Shown: positions 18,986 through 28,098, numbered from the stretch's first letter. The stretch is DNA of 64,000 nt from Lysinibacillus sphaericus OT4b.31 (GCF_000392615.1 NZ_KB933398.1:1774182-1838181), one strand, 5' to 3'. Program-made: numbers and translations. Notes: a model not told the origin generated them from the sequence alone.

Positions 18986-19969
18986 ATGACTACACAAATA
19001 CTTACACAAGTAAAGAAAACTTTTTCAGCATTAGATTGTACGGGTGGCGGAGTTATTATTAATAAACGTGGTCACACTGTACTAGAAGAATACTTTGGTG
19101 TGCAAGGACAACAAGATGGGGCGAAAAAGGTAGGGCCACATACCCTTTTCCATCTAGCTTCTGTTCGTAAAACTTATGTTGGGTTTGCTGTTGCGTATGC
19201 AATTTATCACAACTTCATTCATTCAATAGATGATAAACTAAGTGATTATTTGGGGGATCAAGAAGTCTTTGAAAGTGTAACAATAAGACATTTACTAACA
19301 CATACGCATGGTTTACGTTGGCAAAAGGAAAGAATAATGAAGGAATTCAAAGCAGGGTATAATTGGGCATATCGAGATGTTAATGTGGAGTTACTTGCTA
19401 AAATTATTTTTAAAACTACTGGAAAAACGATTGCTGAAATTGTGGATGAACACGTGTTTCAGACGTTGTCTTTTACTGAAACAAATTGGTTCGGTAATAA
19501 ATTCGATAAGCACATAGAAGTGATACATCATGACAGTCCATTTTGGTATGAAAGTGATGTCTGTGACGGCAGTAAAATGAATATGTATAGCTCGTTAAAG
19601 GAGTTAGCTAAATGGGGGCAAGTCCATCTTGATAAGGGACAAGTAAACGGAAAGCAAATGATACCTAAAGAGATAATACAGTTATCAACGTCAATTCAAT
19701 CTCCAAATGTTAAACCAAAGTACTCGCCTACTAACGGTTTTTTTTGGTTTATTCAGCCTCAAGTGATAGAGGGGGTTACAGAGTTAAGTCCAATATTGCC
19801 TGAAGGAAGTTTTCAATTACTTGGTTATACGAGTGTGGCGTTATTGGTGATTCCAACAGAGAATATTGTAGCTGTTAGAGGTTTTAATGGCTTTGGTTCA
19901 CCACAAGGATTTGACTACCTCAAAGATATTCACGAGTTTGGCTCAACCGTCTATCAATCTATTCGGTAA
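18986..19969 (+). CDS. Serine hydrolase of the beta-lactamase / class C family
   Basis: 327 residues of the beta-lactamase-type serine hydrolase family. The nucleophile motif SxxK is Ser59-Val-Arg-Lys62 (HLASVRKTYVGF). The second motif, usually YSN or YAN, appears as YRDVN in NWAYRDVNVELLAKI, typical of esterase-like members. VTIRHLLTHTHGL is the conserved helix preceding it. There is no signal peptide, so it is probably cytoplasmic, which argues against a secreted beta-lactamase. Substrate unknown; an esterase or peptidase-type activity is likely. Confidence 0.8.
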   Translation: MTTQILTQVKKTFSALDCTGGGVIINKRGHTVLEEYFGVQGQQDGAKKVGPHTLFHLASVRKTYVGFAVAYAIYHNFIHSIDDKLSDYLGDQEVFESVTIRHLLTHTHGLRWQKERIMKEFKAGYNWAYRDVNVELLAKIIFKTTGKTIAEIVDEHVFQTLSFTETNWFGNKFDKHIEVIHHDSPFWYESDVCDGSKMNMYSSLKELAKWGQVHLDKGQVNGKQMIPKEIIQLSTSIQSPNVKPKYSPTNGFFWFIQPQVIEGVTELSPILPEGSFQLLGYTSVALLVIPTENIVAVRGFNGFGSPQGFDYLKDIHEFGSTVYQSIR

Positions 19970-20002
19970 GACAATTATGGATTTTCGTAACTCTATTAAC
20001 TT

Positions 20003-20164
20003 ATGAAAAAGTATAGCGTTGTTTTATTTGATTTAGACGATACGTTATCTGATCCTAAAATAGGCATAACAAAGTCAGTGCAATGTGCCTTACAAAATCT
20101 GGATATTTTTGAAATGGATTTGCATAAGCTTGAACTAAAAAAATATTTACTTAGTTTTATTTAG
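20003..20164 (+). pseudogene. Truncated HAD-superfamily phosphatase
   Basis: A 53-residue open frame, MKKYSVVLFDLDDTLSDPKI and onward, is the N-terminus of a phosphoglycolate-phosphatase-like HAD hydrolase. The nucleophile motif DLDDT is present (Asp replaces the usual Gly of DLDGT), but normal members have over 200 residues; this one stops shortly after the first cap helix (LHKLELKKYLLSFI). The rest of the domain is absent from the following DNA, which goes directly into a terminator and a tandem repeat. I interpret it as a deletion relic. No good ribosome binding site is visible. Confidence 0.7.
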
Positions 20165-20171
20165 GACGTTT

Positions 20172-20203
20172 AAAAGATCCATGGCATTCATGGATCTTTT
20201 TTT
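20172..20203 (+). terminator. Terminator after the truncated HAD gene
   Basis: AAAAGATCCATG pairs perfectly with CATGGATCTTTT across a five-base loop, then more T residues. It looks like the original terminator of the HAD gene, retained after the internal deletion. Confidence 0.8.
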
Positions 20204-20263
20204 AGTTTCTAGTAGTCGAAGGGTGAAACTGCGTTGTTTGGGAAAATGCAGATAAATGGAAAT

Positions 20264-20451
20264 GCTGATAGAAATCCAAAATCGCTGATAGAAATCCGAA
20301 AACCGCTGATAGAAATCCGAAAACCGCTGATAGAAGTCCAAAAACCGCTGATAGAAGTCCAAAAACCGCTGATAGAAGTCCAAAAATCGCTGATAGAGAT
20401 CCCAAAACCGCTGATAGAAGTCCAAAAATCGCTGATAACATCACATACTAC
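20264..20451. repeat. 21-bp tandem repeat array (about nine units)
   Basis: Units start at 20264, 20284, 20305, 20326, 20347, 20368, 20389, 20410 and 20431, i.e. period 21 after a first 20-bp unit. Each begins GCTGATAGAA and continues with a more variable half (for example GTCCAAAAACC). The last unit is degenerate and GCTGAAAG at 20452 may be a further relic. Because 21 is a multiple of three, the array is open in several frames on both strands, giving long repetitive peptides that I do not believe are genes. It lies between a terminator and the convergent end of liaR. Confidence 0.95.
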
Positions 20452-20480
20452 GCTGAAAGCTTTGTGAAATCGAAAAAAAT

Positions 20481-21113
20481 CTACTTCGCCAAACCATTTT
20501 GGAAGGCATAGACAACGGCTTGTGTGCGGTCCTGGACATCCAGTTTAGCGAGTATATTGCTGACATGTGTTTTTACAGTTTTTAAAGCAATGTATAGGTC
20601 ATCAGCAATCTCCTGGTTAGCTTTGCCTTGTGCCATTAACAGCAATACTTCCATTTCACGGTCCGTTAGCTGCTCATAGAGTGGTTTACTCGTACCGTAA
20701 CGCATACGGTGCATCATTTTGGAAGTTACTTCTGGTTCCAAAACGGTTTCACCACCGATTGTTTTTCGAATCGCGTCGGCTATTTGCTTGGCGTTTGAGG
20801 TTTTCAAAATATAACTAATGGCACCAGCCTCTAGTGCCGGATAGACTTTGTCATCATCTAAAAAGCTTGTCACCATCATAATTTTCGCCTCAGGCCATGC
20901 CTCTAGAATTTTAACAGTCGCCTCTGCACCTGTCATAATAGGCATGACATTGTCCATTAGAATAATGTCAGGGCGTAGGGCGAGCGCTCGTTCAACAGCC
21001 TCCACACCATTTTCAGCTTCACCAACAACGGTAATATCAGGCTGTGCTGAGAGATAAGCAGACACACCAATTCGTACCATTTCGTGGTCATCCACTATTA
21101 ATACTTGAATCAA
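20481..21113 (-). CDS. liaR: LiaR-type response regulator
   Basis: 210 residues: receiver domain ([11 protein letters not shown], phospho-Asp in [10 protein letters not shown], conserved Lys in SYILKTS) and a NarL/LuxR-type helix-turn-helix ([20 protein letters not shown]). It is the output of a cell-envelope stress two-component system. The start is TTG at 21113, chosen because AAGGAGG lies 9 bases upstream; two other TTG codons nearer the site are badly spaced. It overlaps liaS by 26 bp. The product probably activates the upstream liaI-liaH genes. Confidence 0.9.
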   Translation of the reverse strand: MIQVLIVDDHEMVRIGVSAYLSAQPDITVVGEAENGVEAVERALALRPDIILMDNVMPIMTGAEATVKILEAWPEAKIMMVTSFLDDDKVYPALEAGAISYILKTSNAKQIADAIRKTIGGETVLEPEVTSKMMHRMRYGTSKPLYEQLTDREMEVLLLMAQGKANQEIADDLYIALKTVKTHVSNILAKLDVQDRTQAVVYAFQNGLAK

Positions 21114-22125
21114 CTTCAACAACCTCCTTGTGCAGTGGGACTTTAACCTCCACTATTGTACCTTCTCCAGGTACAGAAACAATTTTGTACGTACAGCCAA
21201 TTTCAACCGCACGCTCAGCGATATTTTGTAAGCCATAAGAAGTTGATTTATCCGCTTCAACATCAAAGCCGAGACCATTATCCTGAATACGTAAGATGGC
21301 TAAATCATCTCGAGCAACGAGTAGTAATTCAACCTCAGTGGCTTTAGAATGGCGCAATGTATTTGATAGAGCTTCCTGCGCAATGCGGAATAAATGATCT
21401 TCTTCTGCTTTAGTTAAAGCCATTTCCTCTAGATCATACTCAATATGGAAATATACTTTTTGCTGTAGCTCTATAATTAGTTCCTCTAAGCCCTGTGCGA
21501 GGGTTTTATTATGCAGAGCAACAGGTCGTAAGTGTAGCAGTAAGGCACGCATTTCAAGCTGAGCCTGCTGCACGACTTTTTCGACCTGCTTTAGACTTTT
21601 AGCATTTTCATCGCTTTCCGTTAAAGCCGAAAGCAACATCGAAGCAGCGAATAATTGCTGGGATACTGAGTCGTGGAGCTCGCGGGCAAGACGTTGACGT
21701 TCAGCGATAATACGCTCTTGGATAATTTTATCATTGGCTTCAGCACGTTCATTGGAAAGACGCTGTAGGCTTTTCCGCTGTGTATCGATTAGCTCGCTTG
21801 TTTGCACGAGTGCTTTTTTCAGTGGTTTTGGCAGTGCCTGTTTTTTTGGTAGCATAAAATCAGGTTCAACTAATTCCTTCACAAATCGGGTCGCTTGCGC
21901 TTCTCTTGCCCTTGCCGTCAAACTAATCCAGCTCGCTATCAGTAGACTAAGTGCAAAAAGACTAAGTAAAATTACGCCGCCTAACGGAATATTATCGTAA
22001 TTTTGTTGCCATAAAGGTTGCCAAACTTTCTCGTTTGGTTCGCCCCACACTGCAAACAGGAGACCGAATGCAGCACCTATTAAAATAAAGAACAAGGTAA
22101 AAACTCTTGAAAGAAAGGCAATCAT
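21088..22125 (-). CDS. liaS: LiaS-type sensor histidine kinase
   Basis: 345 residues with two membrane helices (about 5-25 and 48-70) enclosing only a short extracellular loop, the intramembrane-sensing layout of LiaS. A dimerisation domain HisKA_3 has [18 protein letters not shown] with the phospho-His, followed by an ATPase domain ([33 protein letters not shown]). The ATG at 22125 has GGAGGTG upstream and overlaps liaF by 4 bases. LiaF is expected to hold this kinase off until cell-wall antibiotics disturb lipid II cycling. Confidence 0.9.
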   Translation of the reverse strand: MIAFLSRVFTLFFILIGAAFGLLFAVWGEPNEKVWQPLWQQNYDNIPLGGVILLSLFALSLLIASWISLTARAREAQATRFVKELVEPDFMLPKKQALPKPLKKALVQTSELIDTQRKSLQRLSNERAEANDKIIQERIIAERQRLARELHDSVSQQLFAASMLLSALTESDENAKSLKQVEKVVQQAQLEMRALLLHLRPVALHNKTLAQGLEELIIELQQKVYFHIEYDLEEMALTKAEEDHLFRIAQEALSNTLRHSKATEVELLLVARDDLAILRIQDNGLGFDVEADKSTSYGLQNIAERAVEIGCTYKIVSVPGEGTIVEVKVPLHKEVVEVDSSINSG

Positions 22126-22802
22126 TTTCGCAACACCTCCAAATCCCCAAGCCATGTAGCCACATGAATAACGAGTGTACGTTTTGCATCCTCAGGGTTT
22201 CCGTCAGAGAAAACTACACTTTCATTAAGGAGCCGCTGCGGACCAGCATGCAAGCAAGTTAACTCACCAAACAACGTCGTATAATGTAAACAGAAGGGAA
22301 TTTCATATGGGACATAAACTTGTACTTTGCCGATACCTTGTCGAATTGTAATTAGATTCGTGCCAGCTGGTAAAATCGTTTGTGTCGTGTCTATTGTAAT
22401 ATCACCTGCAAGTCGTTGGATTTGTACATCCTGCCATTTATAGGCTTCTACAGGTGCAGGCATTGTGCCAAATATATCATTTTTACTTGCGGGAAGCTTT
22501 TCAAATTCTAATGTTACGACTTTAGGTTCGTTTTCTTTTTGCAAATAATGATACAGCATGTATAAGAGCAGTAAGACGATAAATAGGCGCAAACTCCACA
22601 TCGTAAAGAGTGCGATCGCAATAAAGAAAATTCCTGTCCATTTGAAAAATCGTACATTTTTTGAAAAGCTTAAATAAAGAAGTACAGCCCCAATCAATAA
22701 ACAAAAAGCACCGCCGTTATTAAAAATTGTGAGCTCCACAAAAACGAGTAAAAAGAAGCACAGTACCCAAAATGTGAGTTTATTTGTTGTGAAATTTTGC
22801 AA
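22122..22802 (-). CDS. liaF: LiaF-type inhibitor of the LiaRS system
   Basis: 226 residues. Four hydrophobic helices in the first 110 residues are followed by a soluble beta-rich domain (IDTTQTILPAGTNLITIRQG, VYVPYEIPFCLHYTTLFGEL) typical of LiaF/VraT proteins. In B. subtilis LiaF keeps the kinase LiaS in its phosphatase state. The start is TTG at 22802, 6 bases after AAGGGTG; an in-frame GTG at 22811 overlaps that site. The liaF-liaS-liaR order is the conserved core of the system. Confidence 0.88.
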   Translation of the reverse strand: MQNFTTNKLTFWVLCFFLLVFVELTIFNNGGAFCLLIGAVLLYLSFSKNVRFFKWTGIFFIAIALFTMWSLRLFIVLLLLYMLYHYLQKENEPKVVTLEFEKLPASKNDIFGTMPAPVEAYKWQDVQIQRLAGDITIDTTQTILPAGTNLITIRQGIGKVQVYVPYEIPFCLHYTTLFGELTCLHAGPQRLLNESVVFSDGNPEDAKRTLVIHVATWLGDLEVLRK

Positions 22803-22869
22803 GAGGGTCACCCTTCTTTCTACTTAATAGTATGAGAGAGGGAAATAACATCCCTCTAATACAAAACGT

Positions 22870-22905
22870 GAAAGAATGCGCCGCTAAATGTGGCGCATTT
22901 CTTTC
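22870..22905 (-). terminator. Hairpin between liaH and liaF
   Basis: AATGCGCC and GGCGCATT form the core of a stem extended by GAAAG/CTTTC arms. No T run follows in the direction of transcription, so it likely acts as a stabiliser or partial terminator that lets the liaIH message exceed liaFSR, as known for B. subtilis liaIH. Confidence 0.55.
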
Positions 22906-22917
22906 CATTATAACATG

Positions 22918-23556
22918 TTATTTGTTTTCGATTAGTAGTGGTGAACTAGCATCTGTCGCATTTTTTTCTAATGCTGCAAGGCGTGCTTCAAAAGTAGTCA
23001 CTTCATGATCTTTATCAATTTGGAATGCCAGCTTATCGATGTATGATTCCAAATCCTCGAAATTGGCTTTATTGTTTTTGGCAAGCATACCATCCATTTG
23101 ATGATGTGCTCTTGTCACATTTTCTTTGCCCATCAGTTGTAACTGACGAACCTTCATATCTTTAATTTTGTGCTTCATTGTTTCGAATTTACGCTCAAGC
23201 TCAAAGTATTCGCGTGTGCTTGCTTCAATGCTCGATTGTAATGTGTTTTTGCGAGCTGTGTATGCTGCTACTTCATCTGTAGCGAATTCAATTAAATCCT
23301 GCTCGCCACTTGTATTTGCTAATTGAAGCTGAGTTTCACGTTTTGCTAGTAATTCTGCATTTTCCTTGAATTCCACTTCTAGCTTTTCTTTTAGCTGACC
23401 CTGACGCTCTAATAATTTGCCTGTTTGTTCTGTTTGTTTCTCCGCCTCACGAATGTATTGGTTTAACATCGCAATTGGATTTTTTTGTTCCTTCTTATCA
23501 AATACTTGATGTAAGTCTGCCTCAATTGTGTATCTAAAACGTTGGAATAAGTTCAT
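22918..23556 (-). CDS. liaH: PspA/IM30-family stress protein LiaH
   Basis: 212 residues, almost entirely alpha-helical coiled coil, starting NLFQRFRYTIEADLHQVFDK, the amphipathic membrane-binding helix of the PspA/IM30 family. NPIAMLNQYIREAEKQTEQT follows as in other members. Such proteins assemble into large rings or rods and protect damaged membranes. It lies 15 bp after liaI with AAAGGAGCG as its ribosome binding site. The length and partner LiaI point to LiaH rather than a housekeeping PspA. Confidence 0.9.
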   Translation of the reverse strand: MNLFQRFRYTIEADLHQVFDKKEQKNPIAMLNQYIREAEKQTEQTGKLLERQGQLKEKLEVEFKENAELLAKRETQLQLANTSGEQDLIEFATDEVAAYTARKNTLQSSIEASTREYFELERKFETMKHKIKDMKVRQLQLMGKENVTRAHHQMDGMLAKNNKANFEDLESYIDKLAFQIDKDHEVTTFEARLAALEKNATDASSPLLIENK

Positions 23557-23571
23557 GTTAATTCGCTCCTT

Positions 23572-23925
23572 TTATTTCGTTAAATTTGACCATTCTTTTT
23601 CGAAGTTAGTGAATGGGTCTTCCTCTTTTGCCTCAACTGTTGGAATTTTAACATCTTCGCCATTCCATTTTTTATAGATGACATAGATAGTGGCAATAGC
23701 TGCTAGACCAATCATTGCTGGAATGTTGGATACTGCTGAGAGAACACCGATAAGCCCAACCGTCGCCCAAATAATTTTAGCGAATGTCGATTTGCTTGCG
23801 ATGTAGAAGTGCATACCAAGTGCTACCAGTACGCCTGAAAATAATAGACCTGCAAGTGGTCCGATTAAGGCTAGTGCGACACATGCTGCGATAATGCCGC
23901 CAGTTAGTAAAAGAAATTTTTTCAT
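23572..23925 (-). CDS. liaI: LiaI-like membrane anchor protein
   Basis: 117 residues with two long hydrophobic regions (about 5-48 and 53-84, probably three to four helices) and an acidic C-terminal tail ending in FEKEWSNLTK. In B. subtilis LiaI recruits LiaH to the membrane. It is the first gene of the operon. The upstream 229 bp (23926-24154) separate it from sirA; a sequence CCAGTCCGTTTTGG on the minus strand near 23985 might be the LiaR operator, but I cannot confirm it. Confidence 0.8.
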   Translation of the reverse strand: MKKFLLLTGGIIAACVALALIGPLAGLLFSGVLVALGMHFYIASKSTFAKIIWATVGLIGVLSAVSNIPAMIGLAAIATIYVIYKKWNGEDVKIPTVEAKEEDPFTNFEKEWSNLTK

Positions 23926-24154
23926 ATGGATTAGCTCCTTTCGTTTGTACCTTTATACTACCTGTTTGAAAGCTCTCCCAAAACGGACTGGAAATGGATT
24001 TTCTTCTAGGTCTAGAGGCTGAGTGAATTCTAAGAAGCCGAAACTAGAAGGTTTTCGACAAAAATAGAAGATGAATGCCTCCTTCTTTTGACAAATTAAC
24101 GACTTTGAATAGGCTATACTTACGATAAAGAAACTGAGCGAAGGGGGATTTCTG

Positions 24155-24580
24155 GTGAGAACCTATTCCATATATAAAATAAAAGAAGAGCATTTAACGT
24201 TTATTTTCGGTAGAGAACGTAAGTTATTAGAAATGATGCAGGGCTGTGAAGATGCCAATGAGAAATCCTTGAAGGAACTCGCATATATATGTGAAACAAT
24301 TCACTTCGATGAAATTGCTGCCATGCTAGAGGCGCAGCTAGATTCAAAGTATGCACATTTAGAGAAAACCCGCAATGCCTTATTTTTAGAACACCCGATA
24401 AAAGGGAAAATGGCTATTTATTTAGTGGAACGTAAAATCTGCGTCTATTGTGAGGGATCACGTATGTTAGATTTGGATCTATTTCAAATGCTGGCAAAAA
24501 TGAGTGAGCGCTTTATTGCTTTTAATAAACAAGAGAATGAGTGCGGTTGGTTGAAGCCGATGAAGTACACAATGCACTAG
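24155..24580 (+). CDS. sirA: Sporulation inhibitor of replication SirA (YneE)
   Basis: 141 residues. It matches my memory of B. subtilis SirA at both ends: YSIYKIKEEHLTFIFGRERKL resembles the N-terminal IKEE...FGRES segment, and ECGWLKPMK resembles the C-terminal YGWLNPVK. SirA binds DnaA domain I and blocks new rounds of replication at the start of sporulation. The position directly before yneF, as in the tkt-yneE-yneF order, supports it. The start is GTG with AAGGGGG 8 bases upstream. Central residues are poorly conserved, so an assignment by similarity search would be useful. Confidence 0.8.
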   Translation: MRTYSIYKIKEEHLTFIFGRERKLLEMMQGCEDANEKSLKELAYICETIHFDEIAAMLEAQLDSKYAHLEKTRNALFLEHPIKGKMAIYLVERKICVYCEGSRMLDLDLFQMLAKMSERFIAFNKQENECGWLKPMKYTMH

Positions 24581-24680
24581 GAAATTTCACGACAATATAT
24601 AGTAACACGCTACTAATTTGTGTATAATGGAGCGTGGAGAGTTTTTTCTCGGTATATTGTTAGTGGAGGAGGTTGGCAAG

Positions 24681-24899
24681 ATGGCAACTTGGATTTGGAT
24701 TATTATCGTAATTATCGCTTTAGCAGCAGGGGCAGCGCTTGGTTTCTATTTCGCTCGTCAAGCTATGATGAAATATTTAAAAGAAAACCCACCGATTAAC
24801 GAACAAATGATTCGTATGATGATGGCGCAAATGGGTCGTACTCCGTCTGAAAAACAAGTACGTCAAATGATGGCACAAATGAATAAAGTCCAAAAATAA
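24681..24899 (+). CDS. yneF: YneF-family single-span membrane protein
   Basis: 72 residues: one N-terminal membrane helix (about 3-24) and a basic, methionine-rich tail ending MMAQMGRTPSEKQVRQMMAQ. This is the UPF0154/YneF signature. The ATG at 24681 follows GGAGGAGG by seven bases; upstream in-frame codons lack a site. A -10 element TATAAT at 24623-24628 precedes it. Function unknown. Confidence 0.92.
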   Translation: MATWIWIIIVIIALAAGAALGFYFARQAMMKYLKENPPINEQMIRMMMAQMGRTPSEKQVRQMMAQMNKVQK

Positions 24900-24915
24900 A
24901 TGGGGATTTTTAAGG

Positions 24916-24951
24916 AGCAACAAGTCCAAGCCGGGCTGGTTGCTTTTTTTT
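24916..24951 (+). terminator. Terminator after yneF
   Basis: AGCAAC pairs with GTTGCT, with an inner AGCC/GGCT helix, followed by eight T residues. Confidence 0.85.
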
Positions 24952-25062
24952 ATGAATTTAGTTAAGTTCTGTAGTTATTTTTTGTATAATTCATAAAAAT
25001 CATATAATTCTATCGGAAAACTCGTTATAATAGAAATAATATAAAAAAAGGAGTTGTTCGTT

Positions 25063-25533
25063 TTGCAAAAAGAAAAAACAAATGTAGAGAGCTTTGATTT
25101 AGATCATACGAAAGTACAGGCACCGTATGTTCGTTTAGCGGGAGTAAAAGCAGGAAAAAATGGCGATGAAGTATACAAATACGATATTCGCTTCAAACAG
25201 CCAAACAAGGAACATATGAACATGCCGGCTTTACATTCCTTAGAGCATTTATCGGCGGACATTATCCGAAATTACTCAGATAATATCGTTGATTTTAGTC
25301 CAATGGGATGTCAAACAGGCTTCTACGTTTCATTAATAAATCACAATGATTATGAGGATTTGTTAAATATTTTAGAAAAAACATTTACGGATGTTACAAA
25401 AGCAACAGCGGTACCTGCTTGTAATGAAGTACAGTGTGGCTGGGCAGCAAGCCATAGTCTTGAAGGTGCACAAGCACTAGCACAAGAATTTTTAGCAAAA
25501 CGCGATGAATGGCATATCGTTTTTGCCGAATAA
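25063..25533 (+). CDS. luxS: S-ribosylhomocysteine lyase LuxS
   Basis: 156 residues. LuxS splits S-ribosylhomocysteine into homocysteine and the autoinducer-2 precursor in the activated methyl cycle. Metal ligands are visible in HSLEHL (His-x3-His) and EVQCGWA (Cys), and [10 protein letters not shown] holds the second catalytic Cys. [17 protein letters not shown] is the typical beginning. The start is TTG at 25063, placed nine bases after AAAGGAG; a TTG at 25054 abuts the site and is unlikely. It is monocistronic with its own terminator. Confidence 0.95.
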   Translation: MQKEKTNVESFDLDHTKVQAPYVRLAGVKAGKNGDEVYKYDIRFKQPNKEHMNMPALHSLEHLSADIIRNYSDNIVDFSPMGCQTGFYVSLINHNDYEDLLNILEKTFTDVTKATAVPACNEVQCGWAASHSLEGAQALAQEFLAKRDEWHIVFAE

Positions 25534-25543
25534 AAACAATAAG

Positions 25544-25577
25544 AGGAGCTGTCTCTAACAATTCTGAGACAGCTCCT
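25544..25577 (+). terminator. Terminator after luxS
   Basis: AGGAGCTGTCTC pairs perfectly with GAGACAGCTCCT across a ten-base loop. No T run follows, but the 12-bp stem is very stable. Confidence 0.7.
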
Positions 25578-25623
25578 TGCTGCATGTAAATCGAATTTAC
25601 ATTGTAATCTAAGAAAGCATCCC

Positions 25624-26595
25624 TTAAAAATGAAATGGAATGACATTTGAAGACGAAGACTCATGATTAATTTTTTGGTAGATAAAACTTTCTAAAAATT
25701 CATGTATCAATTCCTCATATTCAACCATATTTTCATTAAAGGACTGCGCATGTGCCCCCGCATCGAAAAGTTTTAATTTTTTTGGACCCATTTTTTTATT
25801 GTATAAGTCCAGTGACATGGCAGCTGGGATAAATGTATCGGGGATACTATGGATAAAGAGCACCGGTTTTTCAATATGAGTTACAGCTTCAGCAGGCGTA
25901 ATGCTTTTAAACGAATAGCCATCACGAAGGCGTACAAAAAAATCCGCAAATCCAATTGGAATGATTGAGCCATACTTAAATTCCGTTTTGGCAATTTGTT
26001 TAAGCAGCATCGAAAAATCTGAAAATGCACAGTCAGAAATGTAAAAATCAGCTCCATCCTCTACGCTTCCTGCATACAGTAACATTGTGGCAGCACCCAT
26101 TGATTCGCCATGAATACCCAGAATGGCATTTTCCCCAATCATCGCTTTAACGGTTTTGACAACCGCATCAAGGTCATTTTTTTCATAGTAGCCATAGCTC
26201 GTAGTTTTACCACCTGACTCCCCATGTCTACGGTGGTCAAAAATAACGGAATTATAGCCAAGCCTTTCAAAAAGGCGTGCATATTTGACGGAGTTAATTT
26301 TATTTTCCGTTACACCATGGCTGATGATGATGGTATTATTTGTTTGCAGTGGCTGAAACATAATTCCTCGAATGGAATAGCCATTGGGAGAATCGATATT
26401 TAATTCGCATTTGAAATTTTGATTGTACCAAACCTCGTCGAAACGTTTGGCAGATGTTTCACGTTCACGAATAAATTCTGGGTCTTTTTGCTGAATGTAC
26501 ATTAATTTATTGGAAAGCGCAAAACCGAACAGACCTGTTGCTGCAGCGGCAAGCGTCGTTGTAATACCTGAAAATAACAGCATTTTCTTTTTCAT
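25624..26595 (-). CDS. yqkD: Alpha/beta hydrolase, YqkD type
   Basis: 323 residues with an N-terminal membrane helix (about 5-25) that may anchor the enzyme outside or act as a signal. The alpha/beta-hydrolase core has IIISHGVTENKINSVKYARL, SVIFDHRRHGESGG, the nucleophile elbow GIHGESMGAATML, the acid in IHSIPDTFIP and His in FDAGAHAQS. The ATG at 26595 is 8 bases after GGAGG; an in-frame GTG at 26610 overlaps the site. YqkD precedes yqkE in B. subtilis, and here a thiolase gene lies between them. Substrate unknown. Confidence 0.87.
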   Translation of the reverse strand: MKKKMLLFSGITTTLAAAATGLFGFALSNKLMYIQQKDPEFIRERETSAKRFDEVWYNQNFKCELNIDSPNGYSIRGIMFQPLQTNNTIIISHGVTENKINSVKYARLFERLGYNSVIFDHRRHGESGGKTTSYGYYEKNDLDAVVKTVKAMIGENAILGIHGESMGAATMLLYAGSVEDGADFYISDCAFSDFSMLLKQIAKTEFKYGSIIPIGFADFFVRLRDGYSFKSITPAEAVTHIEKPVLFIHSIPDTFIPAAMSLDLYNKKMGPKKLKLFDAGAHAQSFNENMVEYEELIHEFLESFIYQKINHESSSSNVIPFHF

Positions 26596-26867
26596 CTTCA
26601 ACACCTCCACGTCCTATTTCATTTGTTGTCTAGACATTCGCGCCACACGAACAAGGTAGGTTGCTCTTAGCTGCGAAAGCATTTTCTTACTTGTAATGTT
26701 CCCAACAAAGATTGTTTAAAACACGACAACATTTTACAATAACTTTTAAAAAAGTGCGATTATTTCTGTTATCGAAAATCGTCAAAATATTTGTTAAAAT
26801 ATACATATCTGCTAGTAGCATATGCATGCAGTGTTGATTTTTGAACGGGGAAAAGGGGAGAATGGTT

Positions 26868-28052
26868 ATGACAAACGAGGTAGTAATTGTAAGTGCCGTG
26901 CGTACTGCAATTGGTTCATTCCAGGGAACATTAAAGGATGTGCCGGCAACAACTCTTGGTAGCATCGTTATTAAAGAGGCATTAGCACGTGCTGGCGTAG
27001 CAGGTGAGCAAGTCGACGAAGTCATTATGGGGAATGTTTTATCGGCTGGGCTTGGACAAAATCCAGCACGTCAAGCAGCAATTGCAGCAGGCCTACCACA
27101 TGAAGTGTCTGCATTAACAATCAATAAAGTTTGTGGCTCGGGATTGAAGGCTGTCCATTTAGCAGCACAGGCAATTTTAGCAGGTGATGCCGATATCATC
27201 GTGGCAGGTGGCTTCGAAAATATGAGCCAAGCACCCTATGTCTTAAAAAACGCACGCGAGGGTTTCCGTATGGGTGATCAGAAAGTGGTTGATACAATGA
27301 TCCATGATGGCTTATGGTGTGCATTCAATGACTATCACATGGGTATCACAGCAGAAAATTTATGTGACGCTTATGAGATTTCACGCGACGAGCAAGACAC
27401 TTTTGCTGCGCGCTCGCAGCAACGTGCAGCAGCGGCGATAGCGGCAGGGAAATTCAATGATGAAATCGTAGCTGTTGAAATTCCTCAACGCAAGGGAGAA
27501 CCTATTATTTTTGATAAAGATGAATTCCCGCGTGCAGGCGTTACAGCCGAAGCATTATCGAAAATACGTCCAGCTTTTAAAAAGGACGGCTCCGTGACAG
27601 CAGCAAATGCTTCTGGCATAAATGATGGTGCTGCAGCAGTTGTTGTCATGTCGAAACAAAAAGCGGCAGAGCTTGGTATTGAACCACTGGCACAAATTAC
27701 AGCGAATGCAAGTTCAGGTGTGGACCCATCGATAATGGGCACAGGCCCTGTAACTGCGGTGAAAAAAGCATTGGCAAAAGCTAATGTATCATTAACAGAT
27801 GTCGATTTAATCGAAGCAAATGAAGCGTTTGCGGCACAATCAATTGCTGTTGATCGCGAATTAGGCTTCAATCATGATAAACTAAATGTGAACGGGGGAG
27901 CAATTGCTCTTGGTCACCCGATTGGTGCGAGTGGTGCACGCATTTTAGTTACGCTACTACATGAGATGGCAAAACGCGATGCTAAAATGGGTCTCGCTAC
28001 ACTATGTATCGGTGGTGGGCAGGGCGTAGCAACAGTTGTACAACGCCCGTAA
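26868..28052 (+). CDS. Acetyl-CoA acetyltransferase (thiolase)
   Basis: 394 residues, the standard thiolase II length. It condenses two acetyl-CoA to acetoacetyl-CoA or runs the reverse. Active residues are in place: Cys89 ([10 protein letters not shown]), His350 (GHPIGASGA) and Cys380 (LCIGGGQG). The ATG at 26868 has AAAAGGGGAG eight bases upstream; earlier ATGs crowd the site. It stands alone, without 3-hydroxybutyryl-CoA dehydrogenase or ketoacid-CoA transferase genes nearby, so its pathway (polyhydroxybutyrate, mevalonate or fatty-acid use) is open. Candidate symbols are atoB, thlA, phaA or mmgA. Confidence 0.95.
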   Translation: MTNEVVIVSAVRTAIGSFQGTLKDVPATTLGSIVIKEALARAGVAGEQVDEVIMGNVLSAGLGQNPARQAAIAAGLPHEVSALTINKVCGSGLKAVHLAAQAILAGDADIIVAGGFENMSQAPYVLKNAREGFRMGDQKVVDTMIHDGLWCAFNDYHMGITAENLCDAYEISRDEQDTFAARSQQRAAAAIAAGKFNDEIVAVEIPQRKGEPIIFDKDEFPRAGVTAEALSKIRPAFKKDGSVTAANASGINDGAAAVVVMSKQKAAELGIEPLAQITANASSGVDPSIMGTGPVTAVKKALAKANVSLTDVDLIEANEAFAAQSIAVDRELGFNHDKLNVNGGAIALGHPIGASGARILVTLLHEMAKRDAKMGLATLCIGGGQGVATVVQRP

Positions 28053-28055
28053 TCG

Positions 28056-28098
28056 TCATTTAATTTAGTAGTCGTTCATACGTCACTAAATTAAATGA
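28056..28098. repeat. Perfect 14-bp inverted repeat after the thiolase gene
   Basis: TCATTTAATTTAGT and ACTAAATTAAATGA are exact reverse complements 15 bp apart. There is no T run on the plus strand; an A run follows. It could be a weak 3' hairpin for the thiolase mRNA or a protein-binding palindrome. Confidence 0.7.

Noticed and set aside
20264-20451. CRISPR array
   Set aside because: Units are contiguous 21-mers with no unique spacers of 30-40 bp, and there are no cas genes in the window.
20147-20467. Long open frames on both strands with repeating peptides such as DFYQRFL or LSAVFGL
   Set aside because: They are produced by the 21-bp tandem repeat, whose period is a multiple of three. 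They lack ribosome binding sites and normal protein composition.
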